The notes below the pieces were generated by a model that was not told the origin of the DNA, did no database searches, and saw only the letters and a program-made list of their open reading frames with translations. From contig NZ_FWYF01000001.1 in the NCBI RefSeq assembly GCF_900176375.1, positions 496,001 through 560,000 on the forward strand: a stretch of 64,000 nucleotides of DNA. Direction: 5' to 3'. Position 1 is the first letter of the stretch, and each line of letters opens with the position of its first letter. Below, piece by piece: positions 17,704 through 27,444 of the stretch. The position numbers and the translations under genes are program-made. The stretch is from Reichenbachiella faecimaris (GTDB taxonomy: Bacteria; Bacteroidota; Bacteroidia; Cytophagales; Cyclobacteriaceae).

Positions 17704-18951
17704 ATGGATTTATTTGAAAAATTTAATGAGGATAGAGGCCCTCTAGGTCAGCACTCCGACATGGATAACACTAACTTCTATATGTTTCCAAAGTTGGAAG
17801 GACCAATCGCTCCTCGTATGCAGTTCAGAGGTAAAGAGGTCTTAACCTGGAGTTTAAATAACTACCTGGGTTTGGGCAATATGCCAGAGGTAAGAGAAGC
17901 GGATACTAAAGCTACTGAAGATTGGGGACTTGCCTATCCTATGGGTGCCAGAATGATGACTGGTAACACCAAATATCACGAACAGTTAGAAAATGAGCTA
18001 GGAGACTTTGTTTCGAAAGAGTCTTGTATGCTTCTTAATTATGGATACCAAGGCATCATGTCTATCATTGATGCGATCGTAAATAGAAAAGACGTAGTAG
18101 TTTACGATGCTGAGTGTCATGCATCTATCATTGATGGATTGAGACTTCACGTGGGCAAAAGATTCGTGTATCTCCACAATGATATGGAGAGCTTAGAAAA
18201 GCAGTTGGTCAGAGCTGAAAAGCTAGCCAAAGAAAATGGTGGTGGTGTATTGGTTATTACCGAAGGGGTATTTGGTATGTCTGGCAGCATGGGCAACCTT
18301 GCTGGTGTTATCGAGCTCAAAAAGAAATTTGAATTCAGACTATTAGTTGACGATGCTCACGGATTTGGCACAATGGGTAAAACTGGTGCAGGAACTGACG
18401 AACATCAAAATTGTCAAGCTGGTGTTGACCTTTACTTCTCTACATTCGCAAAATCAATGGCAAGCATTGGTGCATTCGTAGCTGGAAGCAAAAACGTAAT
18501 CGAATTCTTAAAATACAACGTTCGATCTCAGATTTTCGCTAAATCACTTCCAATGCCGCTCGTAATAGGCGCTTTGAAGAGGTTGGAGCTTTTGAGAACC
18601 CGTCCTGAGATGAAAGATAAGCTTTGGACTATTGTAAATGCGATCCAGTCCGGCTTAAGAGACAAAGGATTTAATTTGGGTAAGACACAGTCACCTGTTA
18701 CTCCTGTTCTCTTGAACGGTGGATGGAAAGAGGCTGCCAATATGATTACTGACCTTAGAAACAATTACAATATATTCTGTTCTATGATTGTGTATCCAGT
18801 TGTACCTAAGGGTGTTATCATGCTAAGAATCATACCTACAGCTGCGCATAGTTTGGACGATGTGAAGGAAACCATCACGGTATTTGAAGCCATCAAAGAA
18901 AAGCTAGATGCTGGTGTATACAGAGATGCAGAAATATCACAATTGGCATAA
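17704..18951 (+). CDS. Alpha-oxoamine synthase (serine palmitoyltransferase/KBL-like)
   Basis: This 415-residue PLP enzyme of the alpha-oxoamine synthase family condenses an amino acid with an acyl thioester. The PLP lysine is Lys250 (FSTFAKSMASIG); Asp217 and His219 (VDDAHG) and His139 (DAECHASIIDG) fill the other cofactor positions. The closest types I recall are bacterial serine palmitoyltransferases and the cysteate acyltransferases that start sulfonolipid (capnine) synthesis, both found in Bacteroidota; a threonine-pathway KBL role is less likely. Which amino acid it uses cannot be told by eye. It has its own promoter and is followed by the histone-like gene, possibly co-transcribed. Confidence 0.85.
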   Translation: MDLFEKFNEDRGPLGQHSDMDNTNFYMFPKLEGPIAPRMQFRGKEVLTWSLNNYLGLGNMPEVREADTKATEDWGLAYPMGARMMTGNTKYHEQLENELGDFVSKESCMLLNYGYQGIMSIIDAIVNRKDVVVYDAECHASIIDGLRLHVGKRFVYLHNDMESLEKQLVRAEKLAKENGGGVLVITEGVFGMSGSMGNLAGVIELKKKFEFRLLVDDAHGFGTMGKTGAGTDEHQNCQAGVDLYFSTFAKSMASIGAFVAGSKNVIEFLKYNVRSQIFAKSLPMPLVIGALKRLELLRTRPEMKDKLWTIVNAIQSGLRDKGFNLGKTQSPVTPVLLNGGWKEAANMITDLRNNYNIFCSMIVYPVVPKGVIMLRIIPTAAHSLDDVKETITVFEAIKEKLDAGVYRDAEISQLA

Positions 18952-19057
18952 CTTAAAAAAATATTAAAAAACATGGCCTACGCCATTGATTTATGGTTTT
19001 TTAGTATAAATTGCCAACTCTTGTTTAATATTCAATAACCTTAAATAGTAAAATAAT

Positions 19058-19234
19058 ATGAAAAGATTTAATGAAGTAAGAGACCTTATCGCTTCTTTAG
19101 AGGGAGATTTCGAAAAATTCTACGACAAAAAGAATCAGGCTGCTGGTACTAGAGTAAGAAAAGGAATGCAAGACCTTAAAAACCTTGCTCAAGAAATCAG
19201 AATCGAGGTTCAAGATATCAAGAACAAAGCTTAA
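19058..19234 (+). CDS. Small histone-H1-like protein
   Basis: This 58-codon gene has an ATG at 19058 and a TAA at 19232-19234. The product is a highly charged, mostly helical protein (for example TRVRKGMQDLKNLAQEIRIE) of the short Bacteroidota family annotated as histone H1/Hc1-like. Its role is presumed to be nucleoid binding; unlike chlamydial Hc1 it lacks a long Lys/Ala tail. A strong terminator starts 23 nt after the stop, so this is a real compact gene and not chance reading frame. It lies 106 bp after the oxoamine synthase gene. Confidence 0.85.
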   Translation: MKRFNEVRDLIASLEGDFEKFYDKKNQAAGTRVRKGMQDLKNLAQEIRIEVQDIKNKA

Positions 19235-19257
19235 TCCGCTGAGTTAATAAAAAATAG

Positions 19258-19285
19258 AAGGGATGACTAAATCATCCCTTTTTTT
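19258..19285. terminator. Terminator shared by the histone-like gene and dapA
   Basis: AAGGGATGA (19258-19266) and TCATCCCTT (19272-19280) form a 9-bp stem with loop CTAAA, followed by T5. The loop holds the dapA stop codon and the right arm plus T-tract encode the last residues of DapA (KKGMI), so coding sequence and terminator are the same bases. Confidence 0.9.
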
Positions 19286-20160
19286 GTGTTCAATATTTTA
19301 TACTCTTCTGCGATTTGTGATCGCAAAGATTCACTGGCTTCTACTAATGGCAGTCTCAATTTACCATTACCAATTCCCATCTGTTGCAAAAGAGCTTTCA
19401 CGCCTGTAGGATTACCTTCTGAAAATATCAATCTCAGCATCTCTTCCATATCGTTAGCCATTACTTTAGATCGAGAGTAATCACCCGCTAAAGCAGCATT
19501 TACTAAATCGGAAGTATGACCAGGCAGTGCATTGGCTATTACAGAAATCACACCATGTCCACCACACTTGATAAATGGCGTAATCAAGTCATCATCTCCT
19601 GAAGTTAGAATAAAGTCATCAGGCATCTTTCGGGCGATCTCTTCAGCCTGCACTACAGTATCTCCAGAAGCTTCTTTAATGCCAATAATATTCGGATGCT
19701 GTGAGAGAGCTATCACGGTCTTGGTCACCATGTTTACTGATGTTCTCTTTGGTACATTATACAGAATAATAGGCTTGGAAGCCGCCTCGGCAATTGCCTC
19801 ATAATGCAATTGCAATCCACGCTGTGACGGTTTGTTGTAAAAAGGACAAACTACCAAGAAGGCATCTACGTCAATATCAAAATTCTTGAATTTATTAACC
19901 AAGGCCTGTGTATCATTACCACCTAGGCCATACACTATAGGAAGCTTTTTGTTATTCTTAGAAATTACAAATTTTAAGACTTCCAACTTCTCTTTTCCAG
20001 TTAATGTAGGCGACTCAGCTGTGGTACCCATCACTACCAGATAGTCCACGCCTCCCTCACTCACATGATTGACCAACTGTTCGAGTGCGTCATAATCCAC
20101 ACTCAGATCTTCCTTAAATGGCGTCACCAACGCCACCCCAGTCCCTCTAAATTTATCCAT
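19267..20160 (-). CDS. dapA: 4-hydroxy-tetrahydrodipicolinate synthase
   Basis: This 297-residue TIM-barrel enzyme condenses pyruvate with aspartate semialdehyde, the first committed step to diaminopimelate and lysine. The Schiff-base lysine is Lys162 (IGIKEASGD), with Tyr134 (LYNVPKRTS), Tyr108 and the GTTAES motif at 45-50 completing the active site. It is the last gene of an apparent ligA-DUF6913-dapA operon; its start overlaps the upstream gene by 8 nt. Its 3' end is embedded in a terminator hairpin shared with the convergent histone-like gene. Confidence 0.96.
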   Translation of the reverse strand: MDKFRGTGVALVTPFKEDLSVDYDALEQLVNHVSEGGVDYLVVMGTTAESPTLTGKEKLEVLKFVISKNNKKLPIVYGLGGNDTQALVNKFKNFDIDVDAFLVVCPFYNKPSQRGLQLHYEAIAEAASKPIILYNVPKRTSVNMVTKTVIALSQHPNIIGIKEASGDTVVQAEEIARKMPDDFILTSGDDDLITPFIKCGGHGVISVIANALPGHTSDLVNAALAGDYSRSKVMANDMEEMLRLIFSEGNPTGVKALLQQMGIGNGKLRLPLVEASESLRSQIAEEYKILNTKKGMI

Positions 20161-20671
20161 TTCTTACATTTGTTAAATAGTGATACACTTGCTCAAGATA
20201 CGTCGTATACTTGTCATCATTTGGGTTAATCATCATTTCAAAGTATTGATCTTTTCCTTCCTCGTATCTGCCTACCCTGCATTTTGCTTTAGACTTGGCC
20301 AATATATTTTGGGTGTATTTGTTTTGGTTCCAATCCAAACTTACCAAGAAATCAAAAGGCTCATTTTTGAATTGAGTTACTGATTCTTTTGACCAATTGC
20401 CTTTTGCATTCAAATCCTTCTCATTAAAATAGGCATATCCTGGATCTGATATTTTTGCAGCCAGAGGTACGAAAGCCATCGTATTCACTTGTTTTTTGTC
20501 AGCCTCAAATTTTTTAATCAAGTCATCTAACATCACATCAGATCTTTTCTCATCTAAGCTATAAAGCAAGCCAATACGTTTTGCCTCCTTATAAGCATCA
20601 GAAATACGTATCGCATCATTCTTCTTTAGCGCTAAGGATGTTTTTATTTTTAATAATAACTTTCTTATCAT
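20153..20671 (-). CDS. DUF6913-like protein of unknown function
   Basis: This 172-residue soluble protein has a basic N-terminus (RKLLLKIKTSLALKKN) and a central FDFLVSLDWNQN motif, matching the small Bacteroidota family I know as DUF6913. That family is commonly found next to dapA or ligA. No enzymatic motif stands out. It sits 9 bp after ligA and overlaps dapA by 8 nt, so it is co-transcribed and probably translationally coupled with dapA. The function is unknown. Confidence 0.75.
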   Translation of the reverse strand: MIRKLLLKIKTSLALKKNDAIRISDAYKEAKRIGLLYSLDEKRSDVMLDDLIKKFEADKKQVNTMAFVPLAAKISDPGYAYFNEKDLNAKGNWSKESVTQFKNEPFDFLVSLDWNQNKYTQNILAKSKAKCRVGRYEEGKDQYFEMMINPNDDKYTTYLEQVYHYLTNVRNG

Positions 20672-20680
20672 GTTTGGGTA

Positions 20681-22696
<2,016 letters not shown>

Positions 22697-22713
22697 TCAC
22701 TATTCTAATACGA

Positions 22714-22742
22714 CAAATCTATAAAGACTTTGGCTTTTCAAA
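22714..22742 (-). promoter_or_regulatory. Promoter of ligA
   Basis: On the minus strand a TTTG box (22742-22739), a 17-bp spacer and TAGATTTG (22721-22714) match the Bacteroidota consensus, 23 nt before the ligA start codon. Confidence 0.65.
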
Positions 22743-22846
22743 TCGAGTTCTGTTGAATTATAAACGGATATTTTAAAATATTAACTCAATCAATAATAAT
22801 TGTTATAAACTAGATTGAGCAGGGTACTTCAAATAGAATTCTTGCG

Positions 22847-22915
22847 ATTGAAAGTTTTTAATTTGAAATTAATATTCCCTATTTAAAAATTGGAATTTGG
22901 AATTTAAGATTTGAG
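22847..22915. repeat. ATTTGnn heptamer-word repeat without a gene
   Basis: In register are ATTTGAA (22861), ATTAATA (22868), then ATTGGA (22889), ATTTGGA (22895), ATTTAAG (22902) and ATTTGAG (22909), with an AT-rich spacer between. The words resemble those flanking the decayed four-helix-bundle gene at 44579-44753. The repeat ends just before the der coding region and contains the spurious TTG start at 22911. Confidence 0.6.
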
Positions 22916-22970
22916 CGCGCGTTATACGCTATTATGTCTAAATTTGCGAATTCAAAAAAATCAAATCGCT

Positions 22971-24287
22971 TTGTCGAATATACTAGCAATAACAGGCCGC
23001 CCAAACGTAGGTAAATCCACCCTTTTCAATCGACTCGTAGAGAGAAAAAAAGCCATCATGGACGATGAAAGTGGTGTGACTCGCGACCGTCACTATGGTT
23101 TTGGTCAGTGGAACGGAAAGTACTTTACGGTAATTGATACTGGCGGGTACGTGACAGGATCTGATGACATATTTGAAGAAGCCATTAGAGATCAGGTGAA
23201 AATGGCTTTGGATGAGGCCAGTGTGATTCTATTCATGGTGGATTGCCACGATGGTATGACAGACATGGACAAGGATTTTGCAAATATCTTAAGGGAACTG
23301 AAGAAGCCAGTATTTGTGGTAGCCAACAAAGCAGACAACCCTGACTTGACTTTGATGTCAGCTGAATTTTATGGTCTAGGTTTAGAAAGCGACATTCATG
23401 TGATTGCTTCTACAAGTGGCTCTGGTACAGGTGATTTGTTGGATGCGGTAGTCGAACATTTTGAAGACAGTGACCTGGAGAATCCGGAAGAAGGTGTACC
23501 AAGAATTTCTATTTTAGGAAGACCCAACGCTGGGAAATCTTCTTTCTTGAATGCTTTACTTGGCAAAGACAGATCCATAGTTACAGATATTGCGGGTACC
23601 ACGCGCGATGCCATCAACACCAGATACAAACTTTTTGGCAAAGACTTTATTCTTACAGATACAGCTGGGATTAGAAAAAAGGCCAAGGTCAAAGAAGACA
23701 TTGAATTTTATTCAGTCCTAAGAGCTATTCAATCCCTCCAGGACAGTGACGTTTGTGTAGTGCTTATTGATGCAGAAAGAGGCTTTGAATCGCAGGACAT
23801 GAACATCATCACGCTTGCTGATAAATACAAAAAAGGCATCATGATCATGGTCAACAAATGGGACCTGATCGAAGACAAGGACAGTAAAACGGCTGATAAA
23901 TTTAGAAAAGAGATACAGGAAAAATTAGGCAACCCGCTCTCCTATATTCCAATCATTTTCACCTCAGTGATTGAAAAACAAAGGATTTTCCAGGCGATTG
24001 AATTAGCCATTGAAGTAAATACCAATAGAACTAGAAGAATCACCACTTCTGAGCTGAATGATGCCATGCTCGCTGAAATCGAGCACTATCCACCACCAGC
24101 ACTCAAAGGCAAGCATATCAAAATCAAATACGTCACTCAGCTGCCTACCAGAACGCCATCGTTTGCTTTCTTCTGTAATCTGCCACAGTATATCAAGGAA
24201 CCTTACGAGCGGTTTTTGACCAATAAATTGCGTTCACATTTCGATTTTCGTGGCGTTCCAATCAAAATCTACTTTAGACAGAAATAA
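22971..24287 (+). CDS. der: Ribosome biogenesis GTPase Der (EngA)
   Basis: Der is a double-GTPase needed for 50S ribosome maturation. Two G domains in tandem are seen, with P-loops GRPNVGKST near the N-terminus and GRPNAGKSS near residue 180, DTGG/DTAG G3 motifs and NKAD/NKWD G4 motifs, then a KH-like C-terminal domain. I place the start at TTG 22971, giving LSNILAITGRPNVGKS, because family members begin there and the total of 438 residues is typical. A TTG at 22911 would add 20 unrelated residues and lies in a repeat. The SprT-like gene starts 3 nt after the stop. Confidence 0.93.
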   Translation: MSNILAITGRPNVGKSTLFNRLVERKKAIMDDESGVTRDRHYGFGQWNGKYFTVIDTGGYVTGSDDIFEEAIRDQVKMALDEASVILFMVDCHDGMTDMDKDFANILRELKKPVFVVANKADNPDLTLMSAEFYGLGLESDIHVIASTSGSGTGDLLDAVVEHFEDSDLENPEEGVPRISILGRPNAGKSSFLNALLGKDRSIVTDIAGTTRDAINTRYKLFGKDFILTDTAGIRKKAKVKEDIEFYSVLRAIQSLQDSDVCVVLIDAERGFESQDMNIITLADKYKKGIMIMVNKWDLIEDKDSKTADKFRKEIQEKLGNPLSYIPIIFTSVIEKQRIFQAIELAIEVNTNRTRRITTSELNDAMLAEIEHYPPPALKGKHIKIKYVTQLPTRTPSFAFFCNLPQYIKEPYERFLTNKLRSHFDFRGVPIKIYFRQK

Positions 24288-24289
24288 GA

Positions 24290-24904
24290 TTGTCAGAAGC
24301 CAAGCATCGTCGATTGTTTGAAAACCACTTGCCTGAAAAGGCAGTGGACTACTGCTACTCGCTATGGAGTGAATTGGGGTTTAATTTTCGAATCACACGT
24401 AAAAGACAATCAAAATACGGCGACTATCGCTACGATCCAGCTACAGAATCACATACAATCTCTGTCAATCACGATTTGAATCCCTATGCTTTCTTAGTGA
24501 CTTATATCCATGAAGTCGCACACTTGTTCACCTTTGAGAAACACAAGCGAAGTGTTTCCCCTCATGGAGAAGAGTGGAAGCTACAATTCAAAAAACTCAT
24601 GCTGCCTATGCTTAGAGAAGATATTTTCCCCATGGATGTACTTGGCCCATTGGCTAGACACATGAAAAACCCTAAAGCCACAAGCACCTCTGACAAGGCG
24701 CTATTTGTTGCTTTGCGCAATCATGATGAGAACAAAAGTGGATTATTATTGAAAGAAGTAGAAGCAGGAAGCAAATTTCTCTTCAACAAAAAAGTTTACC
24801 GCAAACTAGAAGTGAGACGCACCCGAAGCCTCTGCGAACTCACCAGCAATCAGAAGAAGTATTTGATTTCTGAAACAGCTCCTGTGCAGGTTTTTAAGAA
24901 TTAA
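24290..24904 (+). CDS. SprT-like zinc metalloprotease-fold protein
   Basis: This 204-residue protein starts at a TTG, 2 nt after the der stop, so it is almost surely translated from the der transcript. A zinc-binding HEVAHLF motif lies near residue 74, and a third ligand is probably in HKRSVSPHGEEWK (~84-96), as in SprT/Spartan-type domains. Eukaryotic relatives cut DNA-protein crosslinks, while bacterial SprT roles are poorly known. The C-terminal half carries no zinc-ribbon cysteines, unlike longer members. Confidence 0.8.
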   Translation: MSEAKHRRLFENHLPEKAVDYCYSLWSELGFNFRITRKRQSKYGDYRYDPATESHTISVNHDLNPYAFLVTYIHEVAHLFTFEKHKRSVSPHGEEWKLQFKKLMLPMLREDIFPMDVLGPLARHMKNPKATSTSDKALFVALRNHDENKSGLLLKEVEAGSKFLFNKKVYRKLEVRRTRSLCELTSNQKKYLISETAPVQVFKN

Positions 24905-24910
24905 CAAATT

Positions 24911-25000
24911 GGCTGGCGTATCTTTGATACGTGATTCATTTTAGCTGGCATTTAAAATGCCAAATGAAGATAACAGTCACAAATGACTTGCGACCTAGTG
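24911..25000. repeat. Triple-hairpin REP-like module
   Basis: Three short perfect hairpins follow one another: CGTATC-TTT-GATACG (24917-24931), GGCATTT-A-AAATGCC (24947-24961) and AGTCA-CAAA-TGACT (24975-24988). The first two are each preceded by GCTGGC or its overlap, showing a repeated module. It fills the gap between the SprT-like gene and a lipoprotein gene and contains no reading frame. It resembles a REP/BIME-type intergenic element. Confidence 0.65.
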
Positions 25001-25063
25001 AGACGAGGGCGATTGAAGTTTTTTAGAATTGATATATTTAGTGAACAAATAACTTATTAACAC

Positions 25064-25804
25064 ATGAAAACCAACCTGATTTGTGCTCTTCTTTTTATAG
25101 CATTAGGCTGTTCTGAAAACAAGAACTTCGAGAATATACCCTGTTCTCCAAGTGATCGATCTGAGAATGACAATCTAAAACAAATATTTAAACCTTGTCG
25201 GAAATATATCTATCAAGCTAAATATTGGGATGAAAATTATAATCTAATTTCTGACGAAAACATCTCAATGATGGCCACTGGAATAGATTGGGAACATCAA
25301 CCTGAAAGTCAAGACCAAATTGTTATTCAGTACGGTTTTAATAAAGATCTAATTGACAAAATTGATAAGTACAATATAAATAGCCAATTGAAGCAATCCT
25401 GGAAACACAAAACAACTACCGGTATCATTGAAAATGGCAATACCACTTGGATGCATCCATTTCGTCAAAATCAGTACATTTTCACGGAAATCGCACCATT
25501 TCCTTCAGTCAATTTTCCATTAGAAACAGGAAAGACATGGGAATCAAATCTAAACATCTATGAGGGCTGGGGAGATTGGTCGGATACTGAGATAAAAAAC
25601 CAATATGAAGTTATAGGTAAAGACTCTGTACAACTTTCCATTGGCTCATTAGAGGCATGGCATGTAAGCAGTATAGGATACGCTCAGTTTGGAAATTCTT
25701 ATCATGATTTTTGGTATAATAACAATTATGGGTTCGTGAAAATGATTATAAAAAATTACAAGAATCAACTTTTAAAGTTCGAACTTATAGAAGTAATCGA
25801 ATAA
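25064..25804 (+). CDS. Lipoprotein of unknown function
   Basis: This 246-residue protein has a lipoprotein signal (LLFIALGC, lipid Cys16) and a beta-rich, tryptophan- and tyrosine-rich body with many asparagines. No domain is recognised. Composition is more AT-rich (many Asn, Lys, Ile) than its housekeeping neighbours, and a REP-like module lies directly upstream, so this could be a recent arrival; that is an inference. Its stop lies 1 bp from the stop of the convergent ureohydrolase gene. Confidence 0.7.
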   Translation: MKTNLICALLFIALGCSENKNFENIPCSPSDRSENDNLKQIFKPCRKYIYQAKYWDENYNLISDENISMMATGIDWEHQPESQDQIVIQYGFNKDLIDKIDKYNINSQLKQSWKHKTTTGIIENGNTTWMHPFRQNQYIFTEIAPFPSVNFPLETGKTWESNLNIYEGWGDWSDTEIKNQYEVIGKDSVQLSIGSLEAWHVSSIGYAQFGNSYHDFWYNNNYGFVKMIIKNYKNQLLKFELIEVIE

Positions 25805-25805
25805 A

Positions 25806-26822
25806 TCATACCACCCCACAAAGCGCATACAGCACCCTTGCCCCTACATTGGCATTCCATTCCTTATCATTGTCCTGTGGAGCCACTTCACAAAGATCAA
25901 AGCCAATGATTTTTCTACCTGAGGCCTTGACTTGATTGATCAAATAAACTGCCTGCTCAAACGCTAAGCCTCCAGGCACAGGTGTACCAGTCCCAGGACA
26001 TAAGGAAGGCTGAAGACCATCAATGTCGAAACTGACATATACCTTGTCTGGCAACTGAGCCACCATCTCTTTGCACAAGGTTTGCCAAGTACTGCCTTCA
26101 AATTGTTGCCATTTCAATTCTTGATCGAAATAAACAACTACCCTTTGATCTTTTTTGACGACAGCCATTTCCTCCTCACAAAAATCTCGAATCCCTACTT
26201 GTACCAGTTTGGAGACTGAAGGCACTTTCAACGCGTTGTACATGATAGAGGCATGGGAATTTTCAAATCCCTCATAAGCCTCTCGTAAGTCCATGTGAGC
26301 ATCTATCTGCAGAATGCCAAAGTCTTCATGCTTTTCTCCTAGCGCTTCCAAATAACCCAAAGGACAACTATGATCTCCACCTACAAGGCCTACGACCTTT
26401 CCCTTATTGATATAAGCTGAAGTTTGATTTCTTATTTGTTCCTTCAATGCGAATGTACCGGCATTGACTAAAGTGATAATTTCTTTCGCTTTTGGATGTG
26501 CTTTACCTGATTCCAATAAATCTATATACGGCTCCACAAGAAGTCTTAACTCTTGACTCTTGGTTCTAATTTCAGTATCAATAGGAGCCATCCAAATCCC
26601 CTGTTTCCAAGGTGCCTCTTGGCCTACTACTTCTAAGTCTAATTGAGCAGAGGCATTTAGAATGGCTTGAGGTCCGTTGCCCGTACCTGCAGCATAAGAA
26701 ACTGTAGCATCCCACGGTACTGGGAGAAGCACAATAGAAGCGTCATTTTCCCCAAAAGGCAATCCGAAAATCGACCCTTTGACACCTACTGCACTTGGAT
26801 CATAGTTAGCTGAGCTAGACAT
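25806..26822 (-). CDS. Ureohydrolase (formimidoylglutamase/agmatinase/arginase family)
   Basis: This 338-residue enzyme has the complete binuclear manganese site of the ureohydrolase superfamily: GGDHS (about 149-153), DAHMD (~174-178) and SFDIDGLQPS (~265). It hydrolyses a guanidino- or formimino-group substrate. The length and insertions are closest to the formimidoylglutamase-like branch common in Bacteroidota, but arginase or agmatinase activity cannot be excluded. No histidine-utilisation genes are adjacent. It is followed upstream on the same strand by the SixA-like gene (6-bp gap), suggesting co-transcription. Confidence 0.88.
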   Translation of the reverse strand: MSSSANYDPSAVGVKGSIFGLPFGENDASIVLLPVPWDATVSYAAGTGNGPQAILNASAQLDLEVVGQEAPWKQGIWMAPIDTEIRTKSQELRLLVEPYIDLLESGKAHPKAKEIITLVNAGTFALKEQIRNQTSAYINKGKVVGLVGGDHSCPLGYLEALGEKHEDFGILQIDAHMDLREAYEGFENSHASIMYNALKVPSVSKLVQVGIRDFCEEEMAVVKKDQRVVVYFDQELKWQQFEGSTWQTLCKEMVAQLPDKVYVSFDIDGLQPSLCPGTGTPVPGGLAFEQAVYLINQVKASGRKIIGFDLCEVAPQDNDKEWNANVGARVLYALCGVV

Positions 26823-26828
26823 AGTGAA

Positions 26829-27329
26829 TCAGGTCTGGGCAGGACGAACCGGTTTGTGATATTTCACCAAGTCCATAGTCTTGTCTGAAATCTCAGCCCA
26901 AGACCCTTTGAATTTCAAATGAACCAAACCTGCAGGAGACACATTGCCTATCACCGCGCCACTTACATACTCTGCCAAATAGGTAATGGCGGGATTATGT
27001 GCCACGATCACCACTTTATTATTTTTATCTTCGAGCTCATTGATTACCCGAAGCAGTATCCTTGTAGACGACTCATAAAGATCCTCCAGATAGTCCACAT
27101 TCACAGGGTCATAGCCCAATTGCTCAGCTACCAGTGCGGTGGTAGTTCTTGTACGAATCGCGGTACTCGACAGAATCAAATCAGGTGTTCCCAGCAATTC
27201 AGCCATGGTTTTACCCAACTTTGATGCGTCTATCTCACCATCTGACGTGAGTGGTCTTTCTATATCCTTGATATCGAAATTTGTGGAGTCTGCTTCAGCG
27301 TGCCTGACCAGAAAAAGTTCTTTGTTCAT
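26829..27329 (-). CDS. SixA-like histidine phosphatase
   Basis: This 166-residue histidine-phosphatase-fold protein carries the phospho-acceptor motif LVRHAEA (His9) and the second catalytic motif VAHNPA (~109-113), plus SSTAIRTRTTT. The compact size fits the SixA branch, which dephosphorylates phosphohistidine, for example on histidine-kinase phosphotransfer domains. The substrate here is unknown. It is probably the first gene of a two-gene transcript with the ureohydrolase and is divergent from topA. Confidence 0.88.
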   Translation of the reverse strand: MNKELFLVRHAEADSTNFDIKDIERPLTSDGEIDASKLGKTMAELLGTPDLILSSTAIRTRTTTALVAEQLGYDPVNVDYLEDLYESSTRILLRVINELEDKNNKVVIVAHNPAITYLAEYVSGAVIGNVSPAGLVHLKFKGSWAEISDKTMDLVKYHKPVRPAQT

Positions 27330-27444
27330 GTGGTGTAATCAATCTTACAATTGGGCAATTTATTTAGAAATCTAAATTTCGTATTTGCTAAAATCAATTT
27401 TTTTTAATCATCTTTGACGCTTTTAGGAATTAATTTTGAATTCT

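Noticed and set aside
22911-22970. Extension of Der by 20 residues from a TTG at 22911
   Set aside because: The added residues do not match Der and lie at the end of a word repeat; TTG 22971 gives the family N-terminus.
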